From: Corynebacterium dentalis
GTDB lineage: Bacteria; Actinomycetota; Actinomycetes; Mycobacteriales; Mycobacteriaceae
Length of the DNA stretch: 64,000 bases
Assembly: GCF_900232865.1 (NCBI RefSeq)
Contig: NZ_OCTS01000006.1
Span: 124,001 to 188,000, forward strand
Direction: 5' to 3'
Shown here: positions 39,221 through 49,440 of the stretch, in pieces
Numbering within the stretch: position 1 is the stretch's first letter
How the letters are laid out: every line of letters begins with the position of its first letter
Notes under the pieces: model-generated
Database searches by the model: none
What the model was told of the DNA's origin: nothing
The model's input: only the letters and a program-made list of their open reading frames with translations
Position numbers and translations under genes: made by a program

Positions 39221-40186
39221 CTACTGCTCCGGCAGCAGTGTGCGCGCCAGCTTTGCCACGCCGATCATACCTGCCTGCGATCCCAGCTCGGCAACAGCAA
39301 CGCGAGCCACCGGCCGGCTCCCCGCACCGACGATGGTCTTGCCCATGACGTCCCGGGCGTAGTCCAGCAGCAGGTCAGCATCCACCGCTACTCCCCCGGC
39401 CACCACAATCAGCTCCGGGTCCAGCACGTCCTGAATCATGGCCAATCCACGGCCCAGCCAGGTGCCCATGTCCTTGATGACGGCCTGGGCCAGCTCGTCG
39501 CCCTCCCGAGCCATGCGAACCACCGCACGGCCGCTGATCTCTTCGGGGCACTTGCCAAAGTCTTGCGCTAATCGTGAGTGCGGGAACTGGCCCCGCGCGA
39601 TCAGGTCTTGCGCCGTCAGAGGGAGCGCGGATCCCGAACAGTAGCGCTCCAAGCATCCGCGCTTGCCACATGGGCAGCTACGCCCATTGGGCACCACGGT
39701 CAGATGGCCGAACTCCGGGGCCACCCCAAAAGCACCGCGGTAAATTTCACCGTTCATCATGATTGCGCCGCCGATGCCGGTGCCCAGAGCTAACAGCACC
39801 CAGTTCTTCGCGTCCCGGGCCGCTCCGAATTCGTGTTCACCCCAGGCAGCAGAGTTCGCATCGTGCTCCAGTATCACCGGCAATTCCAGCGCTCGGCTCA
39901 TGACGCGCTTGACCGGGGTCTCCCGCCACGGCAGGTGCGGTGCGAAGCGAACCATCTGCTGGCTCTCATCCACGAATCCCGCCACGGCAAGCCCCACTGC
40001 AGCCACGCCTTCGTGGCGCGCCCGTAGTTTATCCACCACGGCTACCACGGCCATCTCTAAGGCCTCTGAGGATGGCGGCGTTGGCAACTGCTCCACGTCT
40101 AGCACTTGCCCGTTTTCGTCCACCACCGCAGCTCGGAGGTTGGTCCCACCGATATCGATGCCAATGGTCAGAAGCTGTTCACTCAC
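39221..40186 (-). CDS. glk: ROK-family glucokinase
   Basis: ATP-dependent glucokinase of the ROK family. 321 residues. ATP-binding IGIDIGGTNLRAAVVDE at the N-terminus, EHDANSAAWGEHEFG catalytic region with the aspartate, LALGTGIGGAIM, and the zinc motif CPCGKRGCLERYCSG. It resembles C. glutamicum Glk closely in the regions I can compare from memory. I choose the GTG at 40186 because AGAGG lies seven bases upstream; the ATG at 40201 has no usable spacing. Confidence 0.9.
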   Translation of the reverse strand: MSEQLLTIGIDIGGTNLRAAVVDENGQVLDVEQLPTPPSSEALEMAVVAVVDKLRARHEGVAAVGLAVAGFVDESQQMVRFAPHLPWRETPVKRVMSRALELPVILEHDANSAAWGEHEFGAARDAKNWVLLALGTGIGGAIMMNGEIYRGAFGVAPEFGHLTVVPNGRSCPCGKRGCLERYCSGSALPLTAQDLIARGQFPHSRLAQDFGKCPEEISGRAVVRMAREGDELAQAVIKDMGTWLGRGLAMIQDVLDPELIVVAGGVAVDADLLLDYARDVMGKTIVGAGSRPVARVAVAELGSQAGMIGVAKLARTLLPEQ

Positions 40187-40279
40187 GCCGCTGCCTCTCA
40201 TCCCTCAACAAAATCTGTTTCACTCTATCCTGCGCGGGTGTGAAACCCATCCTCGCCGTCCCCACGCTGACTCGGCCGG

Positions 40280-41461
40280 TCACATCGGCACGTTCCACGC
40301 CACACGCGGCGGCACTCCCCCGTGGCCTTCCATCACTGCCATCCACTGATGCGCGAGCTGTTCCCACGTCCAGGCAGCTTCTACGCGGTGTCTTCCTGCG
40401 GTAGCGATGTTGTGGCGGAGGTTGGCGTCGGACAAAAGATTAACGATGCTGGCTGCCACCTGGCGCGCATCACGACCGTTGACCACCGTTCCGGTCTGTC
40501 CATCCACCACGGTCTCCGGCGCGCCGCCGCCGCTGCCGGCGATGGTTGCCACGCCGCACGCTTGTGCCTCCAGGAAGACGATGCCCAGTCCTTCCACAGA
40601 GAGCCCTCCGGCCTGCGTGCGCACGGGCAGGGCAAAGACATCGCCGGCGCAGTAGTGTCCGGGCAGCTCCGCGAAGTCCACGGCTCCGGTGACGGTCACG
40701 GAATCGGCAACGCCCAATGCGTCCGCGCGGCGCGCCAGCTTGTCCCCCATCGCCCCGGGCCCGACCAGGAGTAGATGCGCGTCCGGCTCGCGTTCCACGA
40801 TGTGCGGCATAGCCTCAACCAGCACGTCCTGGCCTTTTCGCGGAACGATTCGCGAGACCGCCACGATGACCTTTTTATCTTTGACGCCATACCGCGCGCG
40901 CAACCGCTCCCGCATCTGCGGATCGGGTTGAAATAGTTCCGTATTCACACCGCCAGGCATGGGTTCCCAGGCCACGTCGGGGCCGAATGCGCCAGCCATG
41001 CGCCCCCGTGCAAAGTGGGAGACGTATGTGAGGCAGTCGACGCCATGCCCGATGCGCCCTAAGATCTGGCGCGAGCCGGGAAACATTGACCAGCCCACTT
41101 CATGGCCGTGAGTGGAGGCCACCACGCGCGTTGCTCCCGCACGCTTGGCGGCTTTAGCCATGAGCGCCAGCGGGGCAGCTGCCGCGAACCAGACGGTATC
41201 AATGCGGTGCTGCCTAATAAGCTCCTGCATGCGCTTGGCCGTGGCTGGAGTAGGCAGCATTACGGACCGGGGCCAGCGCACCACGGTGTAGTCCACGCTC
41301 GCGTCGAATTCCGCGGCAGCCTGTGCGTCCTGGGTGGAGGCAAACACCACAATCTCCGCGTCCTGATTGTTCAGGGCGGATAGATAATCCCGTACGTACG
41401 TTTGAATCCCGCCCACGGTGGGCGGGAAATCATTTGTCACTACGAGCACGCGAACGGTCAT
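40280..41461 (-). CDS. pimB: Phosphatidylinositol mannoside mannosyltransferase PimB'
   Basis: GT4 retaining glycosyltransferase that adds the second mannose to PIM1 using GDP-mannose at the inner membrane face. 393 residues. N-terminal VLVVTNDFPPTVGGIQTYVR, GDP-mannose region VSRIVPRKGQDVLVEAMP, and EGLGIVFLEAQACGVATIAG (the EX7E motif). TACACT ends eight bases before the ATG and no Shine-Dalgarno is visible, so the mRNA may be leaderless. It is followed by glk and plsC on the same strand. Confidence 0.92.
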   Translation of the reverse strand: MTVRVLVVTNDFPPTVGGIQTYVRDYLSALNNQDAEIVVFASTQDAQAAAEFDASVDYTVVRWPRSVMLPTPATAKRMQELIRQHRIDTVWFAAAAPLALMAKAAKRAGATRVVASTHGHEVGWSMFPGSRQILGRIGHGVDCLTYVSHFARGRMAGAFGPDVAWEPMPGGVNTELFQPDPQMRERLRARYGVKDKKVIVAVSRIVPRKGQDVLVEAMPHIVEREPDAHLLLVGPGAMGDKLARRADALGVADSVTVTGAVDFAELPGHYCAGDVFALPVRTQAGGLSVEGLGIVFLEAQACGVATIAGSGGGAPETVVDGQTGTVVNGRDARQVAASIVNLLSDANLRHNIATAGRHRVEAAWTWEQLAHQWMAVMEGHGGVPPRVAWNVPM

Positions 41462-41483
41462 GGTGCTTCAGTGTAGTGGGCTG

Positions 41484-42638
41484 CTAGTAGCGGGATGCGC
41501 CCACCATCGGCATGGAATCCACGGGAACCACCTGAACAGGGATGCCGTAATCAGAGGCGTGGACCAGCTGACCGTCGCCGATGTACATGCCCACGTGAGT
41601 AGCACCCGGGTAGTAGGCCACGATATCGCCTGGCTGCAGCTGGTCGCGGGTGACGGACTGGCCGCCGGCGAGCTGTGCCTGGGAGGTACGAGGGATGGTC
41701 TTGCCCATCTGCTGGTATGCCCACAGCATCAGGCCGGAGCAGTCGAACTCGTCTGGGCCGGTTGCTCCCCAGCCGTACGGTGCGCCCAGCTTGGACAGTG
41801 CGGCGGCCACGGCGCCGGTGTGGTTGCCGCCGGTTTCCGGTGCTTCTGCCTTGAGCTTGCCCAGGAATTCGTCGACGTCCACGTCGATCGGGCCGTTGCT
41901 GTCCACCCAACGCTGACGGTCTTCGGGGCTCAGGCCGTTCACGACCTCCATGACGCGGCCCTTAAGCTGATCCAGCTTGGCATTGCGCTGGTCCAGCTTG
42001 CGCTGCTGTGCGCTCAGATCATTCATGCGGAAGTCTGCGCGGAACTTGGCGCGGTTGGCATCGGAGTTGGCCTCCACTGCCTGCTGCAGATCTTCGTCCA
42101 GCACGGAGACCACGCGGTTCTTGCTGTCCGAGAGGCTCGCCAAATAGCTGCCGCGCTCCATCGCTGCCTGTGGGCCGGTGGCGCCGGCTACGGCAGTCAG
42201 TGGATCCACGGAGGCGCCACGGTACATGGCCTGAGAGACGTCGGTGATGCTGTCCTTGGAAACATCGAGCTTGCGCAACGCCTCGTCTGCCTTGCGCTTG
42301 GTGTCCTCCACGTCTTGCTGGGACTGGCCGACCTCGCTCTGAGCCTCGTCGATATCGATCTGGTTTTGCTGCACCTGCTCGTTGGTCGCACCGGTGACGC
42401 GGGAGATCTCGCGCATGTGTGCCAGCAGTCCGTCCACATCCTGTGGGATGGGCTTGCGGAGCAGCTCGTCGATGTCACGATCAAACTCTGCTGGATTGTC
42501 CTGCCCTGGTGCAGCCGCTGGGGCTGGGTCGGCGATCGCCATGGGGCTTGCGATGGAAGTGCTGACTGCCAGTGCGAGGAGTGTTGCGCTGACGGAGCGG
42601 GAGAAACGACCACTGTGGCGAGATGAGGTGCTGGACAC
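41484..42638 (-). CDS. RipA-like NlpC/P60 peptidoglycan endopeptidase with coiled coil
   Basis: Secreted D,L-endopeptidase that cleaves peptidoglycan stem peptides during cell separation. 384 residues from the GTG at 42638 (AGAAGG upstream). A Sec signal peptide ends near SPMAIA-DPAPA, followed by an autoinhibitory-type coiled coil (about 45-235) and an NlpC/P60 domain with the catalytic Cys in DEFDCSGLML (near 299) and the His in ATHVGMYIG. It lies 22 bases before pimB' and next to a second NlpC/P60 gene, the arrangement known from C. glutamicum and mycobacteria (ripA/ripB). Confidence 0.92.
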   Translation of the reverse strand: MSSTSSRHSGRFSRSVSATLLALAVSTSIASPMAIADPAPAAAPGQDNPAEFDRDIDELLRKPIPQDVDGLLAHMREISRVTGATNEQVQQNQIDIDEAQSEVGQSQQDVEDTKRKADEALRKLDVSKDSITDVSQAMYRGASVDPLTAVAGATGPQAAMERGSYLASLSDSKNRVVSVLDEDLQQAVEANSDANRAKFRADFRMNDLSAQQRKLDQRNAKLDQLKGRVMEVVNGLSPEDRQRWVDSNGPIDVDVDEFLGKLKAEAPETGGNHTGAVAAALSKLGAPYGWGATGPDEFDCSGLMLWAYQQMGKTIPRTSQAQLAGGQSVTRDQLQPGDIVAYYPGATHVGMYIGDGQLVHASDYGIPVQVVPVDSMPMVGASRY

Positions 42639-42729
42639 ACTAACCTTCTTGTTCAAAAAAAGACAAAGACTAAAAACATGGAGAAATTGTAACGGTTCAT
42701 TATCTTGCCACATGTTTTAACGAAGTTAC

Positions 42730-42832
42730 GGGACTGCCTCCTCCCCGTTTAGGGGTAGAAGATCAGTCCCGCGTTCCTAGAGTTCTAGGAGTGAAGTGTT
42801 GTGACTGAAGTGAATAATTCTTGAGTCACAAC
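42730..42832. promoter_or_regulatory. Structured spacer between the two NlpC/P60 genes
   Basis: Three inverted repeats in 100 bases: GGGACTG/CAGTCCC (42730-42736 and 42764-42770) enclosing CCCC-gttta-GGGG; the palindrome TCCTAGA-gt-TCTAGGA (42775-42790); and GTTGTGACT/AGTCACAAC (42798-42806 and 42824-42832, 17-base loop). The last may end the upstream gene's transcript. The first, closest to the downstream gene, may be a terminator or leader structure. Between it and the GTG, AAGATAAT near 42701 is a candidate -10 element. Confidence 0.55.
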
Positions 42833-42842
42833 GCGCACTTAT

Positions 42843-43442
42843 TTAGAAGCGCACCGCATTGTTGATCGGCATGTAATCCAGGGTGTCCACGCGCACTGGG
42901 GAATCAGAGTTCAGTGCGTGCACGATCTTTCCATCGCCGATGTAGATGCCCACGTGGGATGCACCGGAGTAGAAGGACACGATGTCACCTGGCTGCAGAG
43001 CGTTCAGGGCCACTGGGGTGCCGCCGTAAGCCTGCGCGTCGGAGGTACGAGGGATCTGCTTACCTGCCTGGGCGTATGACCAGGAGGTCAGGCCGGAGCA
43101 GTCGAAGGCATCTGGGCCGGCAGCGCCCCACACGTAAGGAGCGCCAACCTTGCTCATGGCGAAGTCGACGATCTTCTGTCCGTCAGACTTGATTGGGGAA
43201 GCAGCCACTGGAGCGGATGGGGCCTCAGCCCGCTGAGCAGCCTGGGTGGCCTGGTCGATGTATGGCTGAACGTATGGCATTGCCTCGTCCGGAACATCAA
43301 CGGTGTAGTTGGTGTTTGGGACGGATACCGGAGCCGCACCTGCAGTTGCTGGGTTCAGGACTGCAGCGCCCACGCCCATTGCTGCAACGATGGCGGCATT
43401 ACGCTTGGTGTGGGTGTTGTTCTTCAGGTTGTGCTTTCCCAT
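42843..43442 (-). CDS. Short NlpC/P60 peptidoglycan hydrolase
   Basis: Secreted hydrolase of 199 residues without the long coiled coil of its neighbour. The signal peptide (KRNAAIVAAMGVGAAVLNPA then TAGAAPV) is followed by a short Ala/Pro/Gln linker and the NlpC/P60 domain: catalytic Cys in DAFDCSGLTSW, His in GASHVGIYIG and a third polar residue in KIVHALN. The ATG at 43442 starts MGKHNLKNN; a longer frame from 43511 would place charged residues before the signal peptide and is unlikely. It resembles RipB/RipC-type enzymes. Confidence 0.88.
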   Translation of the reverse strand: MGKHNLKNNTHTKRNAAIVAAMGVGAAVLNPATAGAAPVSVPNTNYTVDVPDEAMPYVQPYIDQATQAAQRAEAPSAPVAASPIKSDGQKIVDFAMSKVGAPYVWGAAGPDAFDCSGLTSWSYAQAGKQIPRTSDAQAYGGTPVALNALQPGDIVSFYSGASHVGIYIGDGKIVHALNSDSPVRVDTLDYMPINNAVRF

Positions 43443-43892
43443 AAGTTTCGTCTCGTACCTTTCGATCCTAAGTCTGAGGCGGTTGCGCCTCTCGCTGATA
43501 GCAATTGCCACTACCGCGGATTGATTGGAGGGCCTAGACGAGTAGCCCTCGCCTCTCAGGTCTCGAAAAGATTACGAAATGATTGCGATCCGTGTCCAAC
43601 CCAACTCGCCAAAAATCTCAAATTGGTCACGGATTGCATATGGTGCACTTTTGCCCCGAGAGTAAGTCTGAAAATATCAACGAAAGTTATCAAGTCGTAA
43701 TATTCCCCTGGCCTGCGCGAACGCAAAGGGTTGCATTCATGCAAAAATCCTCACTCGGGCTGCATATCCGCCACTATCACCTAGTATGACCTTCGTCACA
43801 TTTATGGATATTCCTGAGGTTGGCGCAGAAAAAACACCACATCTCGCACCTGCCCACACGGCCTTGTCCCGCCCACAATTAGGATGGCGAAC
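43443..43892. other. Divergent promoter region between NlpC/P60 gene and exonuclease gene
   Basis: About 450 bases. GATTACGAAATGATTGC near 43571-43587 resembles a direct repeat of (A/G)TTRC words about 11 bases apart, as described for MtrA response-regulator boxes at cell-wall hydrolase genes; this is a weak match. GCATATGGTGCA near 43636 and AT-rich sequence near 43660-43710 could belong to a promoter. I found no c-di-AMP (ydaO) riboswitch consensus, which regulates such genes in other actinobacteria. Confidence 0.35.
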
Positions 43893-44489
43893 GTGAATAA
43901 CCACGCCTTGGCCGCCGATCTTCAGCACGCGCTGCGCAGCTGTGTGATCCTCGATCTGGAAACCACAGGATTGGATCCAGAGCGCGAGCGCATCATCGAG
44001 ATAGGCGCGCTGCGGATCGAAGATGGCGAGGTGGCGGATTCCTTCCATGCCCTCGTGAATCCTCAGCGGTCGCTCCCCGCTTTTGTCGTAGAACTCACGG
44101 GATTGCAAGACAGCCACGTCGCACACGCTGACACGATGGACGCGGTACTACCCTCCTTGCAGCGCTTCCTGACCGCAGTAGGCTCGCAGCCGGTCCTCGT
44201 GGGCCACAACGTCAACTTCGATATCAGCTTCCTTGCTGCAGAAGCTAAGCGAACTGACTCCACACAGTGGGACTTCCTCGAACGCACTCCCTCGGTCTGC
44301 ACGGCGGAAAATTCCCGCCAGTTGATCAGCCGTGAGCGCGTTGGGCGTTACAAGTTGGACAATGTGGCCGCGCACTTGGACACTGCGCATCAGCCTTCTC
44401 ACCGTGCTCTCGATGATGCGCAGGCCACCTTCGAGGTCCTCGTGGGTCTCGCTGATCTTTCCCGACGCCATACTCCCCCGCCTGCCTAA
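43893..44489 (+). CDS. DEDDh exonuclease (DnaQ-like)
   Basis: 3'-5' exonuclease of the DnaQ epsilon fold, 198 residues. Catalytic motifs: ExoI VILDLETTGLDPERERI, ExoII LVGHNVNFDISFLA, ExoIII HRALDDAQATF. No BRCT or GIY-YIG domain. In length and isolation it resembles stand-alone DnaQ homologues rather than the replicase subunit; its substrate is unknown. TAGGAT ends seven bases before the GTG at 43893, which I choose as a leaderless start; an ATG at 43884 lies inside that hexamer and is less likely. The 3' end carries a GACGCCA motif. Confidence 0.85.
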   Translation: MNNHALAADLQHALRSCVILDLETTGLDPERERIIEIGALRIEDGEVADSFHALVNPQRSLPAFVVELTGLQDSHVAHADTMDAVLPSLQRFLTAVGSQPVLVGHNVNFDISFLAAEAKRTDSTQWDFLERTPSVCTAENSRQLISRERVGRYKLDNVAAHLDTAHQPSHRALDDAQATFEVLVGLADLSRRHTPPPA

Positions 44490-44502
44490 CTACTCCCCCT
44501 TG

Positions 44503-44557
44503 AGACACAACGAGAGGGCCCTCAAGCGCGATGCTTGAGGGCCCTGTCGTTGTGTCT
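44503..44557. terminator. Long bidirectional terminator between exonuclease gene and qcrB
   Basis: Arms AGACACAACGA and TCGTTGTGTCT enclose a second perfect stem GGGCCCTCAAGC / GCTTGAGGGCCC with a 5-base loop. The two stems are separated by a two-base mismatch on each side. Both flanking genes point into it. Confidence 0.88.
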
Positions 44558-44627
44558 CCTAACTCCTCGCCCCACCAGGGGCGCTGAGGAGCAGGAGTCG
44601 TACTAGCGGGAAGCTAGCTGCGAACTC

Positions 44628-46253
44628 TTAGTGCTCGCCGTGGTCCTTGCGGGCCTTTTCTGTAAGACGAGTGAACATTTCCTTCTGCTCCTCGTGGTTA
44701 CGGTGGTCCAGATCCTCTGCCTTTTCTGCGATCTCTGGGGAGTCAGGCGAGAACATGCCGCCGCGACCCGGAGCGCCAGCAAAGCCGAGCTCGTTCATGG
44801 TCTTTGGCACTGGTGCACCCTGGTACTCCAGTGGGATGGCGTGACCGTGCTCATCGATGCCGCCCAGTGGCTGGTGGACCTCGATGAAGCCACCGGAAGG
44901 CAGCTGCTTGATGGTGCCGGTCTCGATGCCGTGCTCCAGAACCTCGCGGTCGTTGCGCTGCAGTCCCACACAGATGCGGTGCGTGACGTAGTAAGCGATT
45001 GGCGGAGCCAACACCAAGCCGATGCGACCCAGCCAGGTCATGGCGTTCAGGGAGATCTGGAAGTGGTAGGCGAACAAGTCGTTACCACCGGAGATCGTCA
45101 GGATCACGTAGAAAGTGATGGCCATGACACCCAGCGCGGTGCGGGTTGGCACGTCGCGTGGACGCTGCAGCAGGTTGTGGTGCGCATCGTCACCGGTCAT
45201 CTTCTGCTCGATCCAAGGGTAAGCGAACAGCAGACCAACCAGGATGCCGAGCAGCAGGGCTACCCAGAACACGGCCGGAATGGTGTAGTTACCGAGGTAG
45301 AGCTCCCACGCTGGCATGACACGGGCAGCGCCGTCAGTCCAGAGCATGTAGATATCCGGCTGGGAACCAGCGGAGACCTGCGATGGGTTGTATGGACCCA
45401 GGTTCCAGATGGCGTTGATCTGGAATGCGCCGGCCATGAAGGCGATAACACCTGCGGTGATCAGACCGAAGGACGCTGCCTTCAGACCGAAGATTGGCAG
45501 AATACGCACGCCGATGACGTTGTTCTCAGTGCGGCCAGGTCCAGGGAACTGGGTGTGCTTCTGGTACCAAACCAGAGCCAGGTGAGCCGCGATCAGGGCC
45601 AGCAGGATGGCTGGGATCAGCAGCACGTGAGCGATGTAGAGGCGAGGGATGATGATCTCACCTGGGAAGTCGCCAGCGAACATGATCCAGTGCATCCAGG
45701 TACCCACGATCGGCAGGGACACGATGATGGCAGACATGATTCGCAGACCAACGCCGGAGAGCAGGTCATCTGGCAAGGAGTAGCCCATGAAGCCTTCTGC
45801 GACGGACAGCAGCAGCAGAACGCAGCCGATGACCCAGTTAGCTTCACGAGGCTTGCGGAACGCACCGGTGAAGAAGATGCGGAACATGTGCACCATGATG
45901 GACACGGCGAACAGCAGTGCAGCCCAGTGGTGGACCTGGCGGATAAACAGGCCACCGCGCACCTCGAAGGAGATGTCTAGAGCAGTATGGTACGCCGCGG
46001 ACATTTCCACGCCGTTGAGTGGTGCGTATGCGCCGTCGTAGATCACCTTCGAGAGAGAAGGGTCGAAGAACAGCGTGAGGTACACACCGGACAGCAGCAG
46101 GATGACGAACGCGTACAGTGCGATCTCACCCAGCATGAAGGACCAGTGGGTCGGGAATACCTTGTTGATCTGTGGGCGAATCAGGCCAGAGGCCGTGTAT
46201 CGCTCATCGATGTTGTTTGCCGCCTGGCTGAGGCGGGAAGTCTTAGTGGTCAT
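44628..46253 (-). CDS. qcrB: Cytochrome bc1 complex cytochrome b subunit
   Basis: Membrane subunit carrying hemes bL and bH and the quinol sites, in the actinobacterial bcc-aa3 supercomplex. 541 residues. Heme-ligand regions are [20 protein letters not shown] and [37 protein letters not shown] and the PEWY-region equivalent ([12 protein letters not shown]) are present. A C-terminal extension of about 120 residues is cytoplasmic, as is usual in actinobacteria. The start overlaps the qcrA stop as ATGA. Confidence 0.96.
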   Translation of the reverse strand: MTTKTSRLSQAANNIDERYTASGLIRPQINKVFPTHWSFMLGEIALYAFVILLLSGVYLTLFFDPSLSKVIYDGAYAPLNGVEMSAAYHTALDISFEVRGGLFIRQVHHWAALLFAVSIMVHMFRIFFTGAFRKPREANWVIGCVLLLLSVAEGFMGYSLPDDLLSGVGLRIMSAIIVSLPIVGTWMHWIMFAGDFPGEIIIPRLYIAHVLLIPAILLALIAAHLALVWYQKHTQFPGPGRTENNVIGVRILPIFGLKAASFGLITAGVIAFMAGAFQINAIWNLGPYNPSQVSAGSQPDIYMLWTDGAARVMPAWELYLGNYTIPAVFWVALLLGILVGLLFAYPWIEQKMTGDDAHHNLLQRPRDVPTRTALGVMAITFYVILTISGGNDLFAYHFQISLNAMTWLGRIGLVLAPPIAYYVTHRICVGLQRNDREVLEHGIETGTIKQLPSGGFIEVHQPLGGIDEHGHAIPLEYQGAPVPKTMNELGFAGAPGRGGMFSPDSPEIAEKAEDLDHRNHEEQKEMFTRLTEKARKDHGEH

Positions 46254-47458
46254 GAACGGCGCTCCCAGAAAGCAGGGCCAACAGGCTCGACGAAGTTGCC
46301 TTTGGCGTACATGTAACCCTCTTCGTCAACGGCGATGGGCAGCTGTGGCAGTGCACGTGCTGCTGGGCCGAAGACTGGCTTGCCGTAGTGCAGTGCGTCG
46401 AACTGCGACTGGTGGCAAGGGCAGAGGATGCGGTTGGTCTGCTGCTCATACAAGGAAGTAGGGCAGCCAATGTGCGTACAAATCTTGGAGTAGGCGAAGT
46501 AATCGCCTGCGTGGAAGTCTTCCTGACCTTCACGCAGCACAGCGCGCTGTGCATCTTCGTGACGCAGACGGATCAGCATCACGGAGTTACGTGAGCCGTG
46601 GACGGAGTGCATGTGCTCTTCGTACACGTCACGCTGTGGGTCGTACTTGTCACCATCGTTGACCATCTCCTCTGTCAGCGGGAAGACAGTTTCCATGGCG
46701 CCGGCATCGAGGTCGACAGCGCGGATACGGACCAGGCGGGAAATGCCCTGCGTGGTGTAGTGGCCGTCGTGCTCTTCAGCAATGTTGCCGTTATCGCGGC
46801 CCAGGTAGACCTTCTCGCCTTCTTCCACGAGGGTCCAGCCGGTGGTCCACAGGGTGCCATCGCCCTGGATGCCCATGGCCTTTGGCTTCCAAGGGTTCTT
46901 GATGATGCCGCCCATTGGCAGGACCACGGCCAGGCCAGCGAGTACTGCGCCAGCGCCTGCCAGTCCAGCGATCACTGGGCGACGGCCCAGGGTCGAGGTC
47001 TGCCAAGAGTCGTTCAGCAGTGCTACCAGGGTGCGACGGTCTGCTTCGTCAGAAGGACCATCGTGGCGAACCTGCACGGAGATTTCCTCCGGCACAAACG
47101 TCTTGGTGTACTTCACGGCACCCACGCCCAGCATGATGATTGCCAGACCAGAAGTGATGCCCAGCAGTGGGGTGTACAGGGTGTACAGCCACAGGCCGTC
47201 TTCGGCCAAGTGCTTGTACTCCCATGGCCAGAAGAGGTAGGTCGCGATAAAAGCGAGACCGAAGACTACGGAGAGGGCAAAGTAGATGCCTACTCCGAAG
47301 CTGGCGCGCTTTTCAGCGGGATCGTTTTCGAGCGGGAAACGCTCCTTGCGGTATGCAACAGTGACACCATCGAGTTCGGTGCCCAAGCGGGCGAGCTCAT
47401 CGTTGCTCATCTTCTTGAGCTGCTCGTCCGTGTACTGATTCTTTAGGTTATCGCTCAC
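46250..47458 (-). CDS. qcrA: Rieske iron-sulfur subunit of the bc1 complex
   Basis: 402-residue Rieske protein with three N-terminal membrane segments (about 60-80, 100-120, 165-185), the actinobacterial form. The [2Fe-2S] ligands are in CTHIGCPTS (near 327) and CPCHQSQFD (near 345), disulfide cysteines included. A Rieske insertion (about 225-290) follows the third helix. The GTG start overlaps the qcrC stop as GTGA, which decides the start; a longer upstream frame is rejected. Confidence 0.96.
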   Translation of the reverse strand: MSDNLKNQYTDEQLKKMSNDELARLGTELDGVTVAYRKERFPLENDPAEKRASFGVGIYFALSVVFGLAFIATYLFWPWEYKHLAEDGLWLYTLYTPLLGITSGLAIIMLGVGAVKYTKTFVPEEISVQVRHDGPSDEADRRTLVALLNDSWQTSTLGRRPVIAGLAGAGAVLAGLAVVLPMGGIIKNPWKPKAMGIQGDGTLWTTGWTLVEEGEKVYLGRDNGNIAEEHDGHYTTQGISRLVRIRAVDLDAGAMETVFPLTEEMVNDGDKYDPQRDVYEEHMHSVHGSRNSVMLIRLRHEDAQRAVLREGQEDFHAGDYFAYSKICTHIGCPTSLYEQQTNRILCPCHQSQFDALHYGKPVFGPAARALPQLPIAVDEEGYMYAKGNFVEPVGPAFWERRS

Positions 47459-48354
47459 TGCCGGCTTCCAATCCACATTGCGAAGATAATCATCACCAGA
47501 ATGCCGACGAACCACATCATCATGCCTTCAGTAACTGGGCCAATGCCGCCCAGTCCGAAGCCACCCTGGGATGGGGTCTCCTTGGAAGACTTGATGAACG
47601 CGATGATGTCGCGCTTCTCATCGGCGGAAAGCTGACGGTCAGAGAACTTAGGCATGTTCTGTGGGCCGGTCAGCATGGCCTGGTAGATCTCCTGCTCGTT
47701 GGCAGGATCCAGGACCGGTGCGTACTTACCACCGGAGAGTGCTCCACCGCGGCCGGTGAAGTTGTGGCAAGAGGCACAGTTAAGGCGGAACAGATCCGAG
47801 CCACGAGCAACGTCGGCTGGGTCGATCTCACCGTTGCTGTTGTTCGCACCGCGCAGGGAGTCCATGGCGATGGACCCGTCTTCGTTGCGGACCAAGCCTG
47901 GGCCGCCACCGTTGGAGTTCACGTAGGCAGCCAGAGCCAAGGTCTGCTGTTCGGAGTAACGAGGAGTCTTACGAGCAGCCTGTGCCTCGTTACGGAGCAT
48001 TGGCATGCGTCCGGAGTGAACCTGGAAGTAGACGGCACCTTCGCCGACACCAATCAGGGAAGGACCGCGGTCCTTCACACCTTGAAGGTTGGCACCGTGA
48101 CAGGTGATACAAGCTACTTCGTAGATCTGCTTACCTTCGTCTACCAGTGCAGTGGTGTCCTGCTCGGCGACAGCGGTCTGCGGATCTGGGGTCAGGGCGT
48201 TGGCGATGAAGCCTGCGCCCGTTAGAGCAATTGCCATGGCGAGTGCGCCTGCAAATGCCTTACGCATCTTACGACGGCGGCGGAGGCCGCTCGCCTTACG
48301 TGCTGCGGAGGACGTCACGCCTTCGCTCTTCACGCTCGTGGAGTTGGTATCCAT
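47455..48354 (-). CDS. qcrC: Diheme cytochrome c subunit of the bc1 complex
   Basis: 299 residues: an N-terminal membrane anchor (about 35-55), two cytochrome c domains with CITCHG (near residue 81) and CASCHN (near 192), and a C-terminal membrane helix. It replaces both cytochrome c1 and soluble cytochrome c and passes electrons directly to CuA of CtaC. First gene of qcrCAB and 74 bases after ctaE. Confidence 0.96.
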   Translation of the reverse strand: MDTNSTSVKSEGVTSSAARKASGLRRRRKMRKAFAGALAMAIALTGAGFIANALTPDPQTAVAEQDTTALVDEGKQIYEVACITCHGANLQGVKDRGPSLIGVGEGAVYFQVHSGRMPMLRNEAQAARKTPRYSEQQTLALAAYVNSNGGGPGLVRNEDGSIAMDSLRGANNSNGEIDPADVARGSDLFRLNCASCHNFTGRGGALSGGKYAPVLDPANEQEIYQAMLTGPQNMPKFSDRQLSADEKRDIIAFIKSSKETPSQGGFGLGGIGPVTEGMMMWFVGILVMIIFAMWIGSRQ

Positions 48355-48428
48355 CTTGTTCCTTATTAACTCGTCTGTGGAATGCGATGGGCTGTAAGTA
48401 GGCCGATGAAGTTACCGGCCGCTACGGC

Positions 48429-49040
48429 CTACTGAATGAAGTAAATCGTGATCCACAGGCCGATCCACACAACGTCAACGAAGTGCCAGTAGTAAGACAC
48501 AACGACGGCTGCGGTGGCCTGGGCTGGGGTGAACTTCGACTTAAAAGTACGAAGCAGGACAACTACGAATGCCAGCACACCGGCCAGCACGTGAGCTCCG
48601 TGGAATCCGGTGGTGATGTAGAACACCGATCCGTATACCGAACTGGAGATCGTGGTTCCGTGCTCCACCAAGTGGAAGTACTCGTAGCCCTGTCCGATGA
48701 GGAAGACGGTGCCCAGCAGAGCAGATAGTGCATACCACCTGCGTAGTGCGAAGACATCACCTCGCTCAGCGGCAAACACGCCCCACTGAGCCGTGAAAGA
48801 GGAAGAAACCAGAATCACGGTGATTGCTGCCGCGAACGGCACATTCAATTCAGTAGGGTGCGAAGGCCAATCGCCTCCAGAGTTGGCCTTGGACACGAAG
48901 TACATCGCGAACAGGCCAGCGAAAAACATCAATTCTTGAGACAGGAACACGATCGTGCCGACGCTGACCATGTTTGGTCGATTCAGCGTCGCAACACGAT
49001 GTGGTGCTGCCATACCTGGGTTTTCAACTGCGCTCGTCAC
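48429..49040 (-). CDS. ctaE: Cytochrome c oxidase subunit III
   Basis: Membrane subunit of the aa3 oxidase, 203 residues and five membrane segments. Motifs: [62 protein letters not shown] and [15 protein letters not shown]. The GTG at 49040 gives [16 protein letters not shown], the start known for the C. glutamicum protein as I recall it; the frame runs 100 codons further upstream without similarity. The upstream ribosome-binding site is weak. Confidence 0.94.
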   Translation of the reverse strand: MTSAVENPGMAAPHRVATLNRPNMVSVGTIVFLSQELMFFAGLFAMYFVSKANSGGDWPSHPTELNVPFAAAITVILVSSSFTAQWGVFAAERGDVFALRRWYALSALLGTVFLIGQGYEYFHLVEHGTTISSSVYGSVFYITTGFHGAHVLAGVLAFVVVLLRTFKSKFTPAQATAAVVVSYYWHFVDVVWIGLWITIYFIQ

Positions 49041-49440
49041 GCATATCAGTATGGACTCTCCTGAGCCGTTAGTCGATTCCCTCTGCAGTGTTTCTTGAAG
49101 CTTTCTGAAAACCCGCAGGTAAATGCTTGGGTTTAGCTGGCAATCTACCCCGTTAGGGGGTTGTTGGGAACTTTTCCGCCCCCGCATCCGACGCGCGCTA
49201 AACCAACAGGTCACCCGCATAGTTTGCAAACTCGAAGCCACGCATACACCCCCGGAAGTGGGCACACTCCCCCGCCGTGGGAACCACGCCAGCCCTTGGC
49301 GTCGAAACGGCAAAAGAGCAACCGGATCGCCCCGCAACTCACCCACTCACACAGCAGGGATACGATAGATCAATGCAGCGCACGTAAGCGCTGCCCCTGT
49401 CCCCTATCTGACCGCCGCTGGCGGTGAGGAAGAAGATCTG
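49041..49440. other. Divergent region between ctaE and trpD
   Basis: A 400-base gap. TACGAT near 49367 may be a -10 element for trpD. One GACGCCA motif (minus, 49297-49303) with its T-rich tract lies here. No coding frame is convincing. Confidence 0.4.

Noticed and set aside
43443..43892. Possible c-di-AMP (ydaO) riboswitch upstream of the NlpC/P60 genes
   Set aside because: I looked because such riboswitches regulate cell-wall hydrolases in other actinobacteria, but the conserved core words are missing.
49240..49262. CCCCCGGAAGTG word near ctaE similar to the arm of the 50666 inverted repeat
   Set aside because: Only 12 shared bases and no inverted partner; most likely chance in GC-rich DNA.
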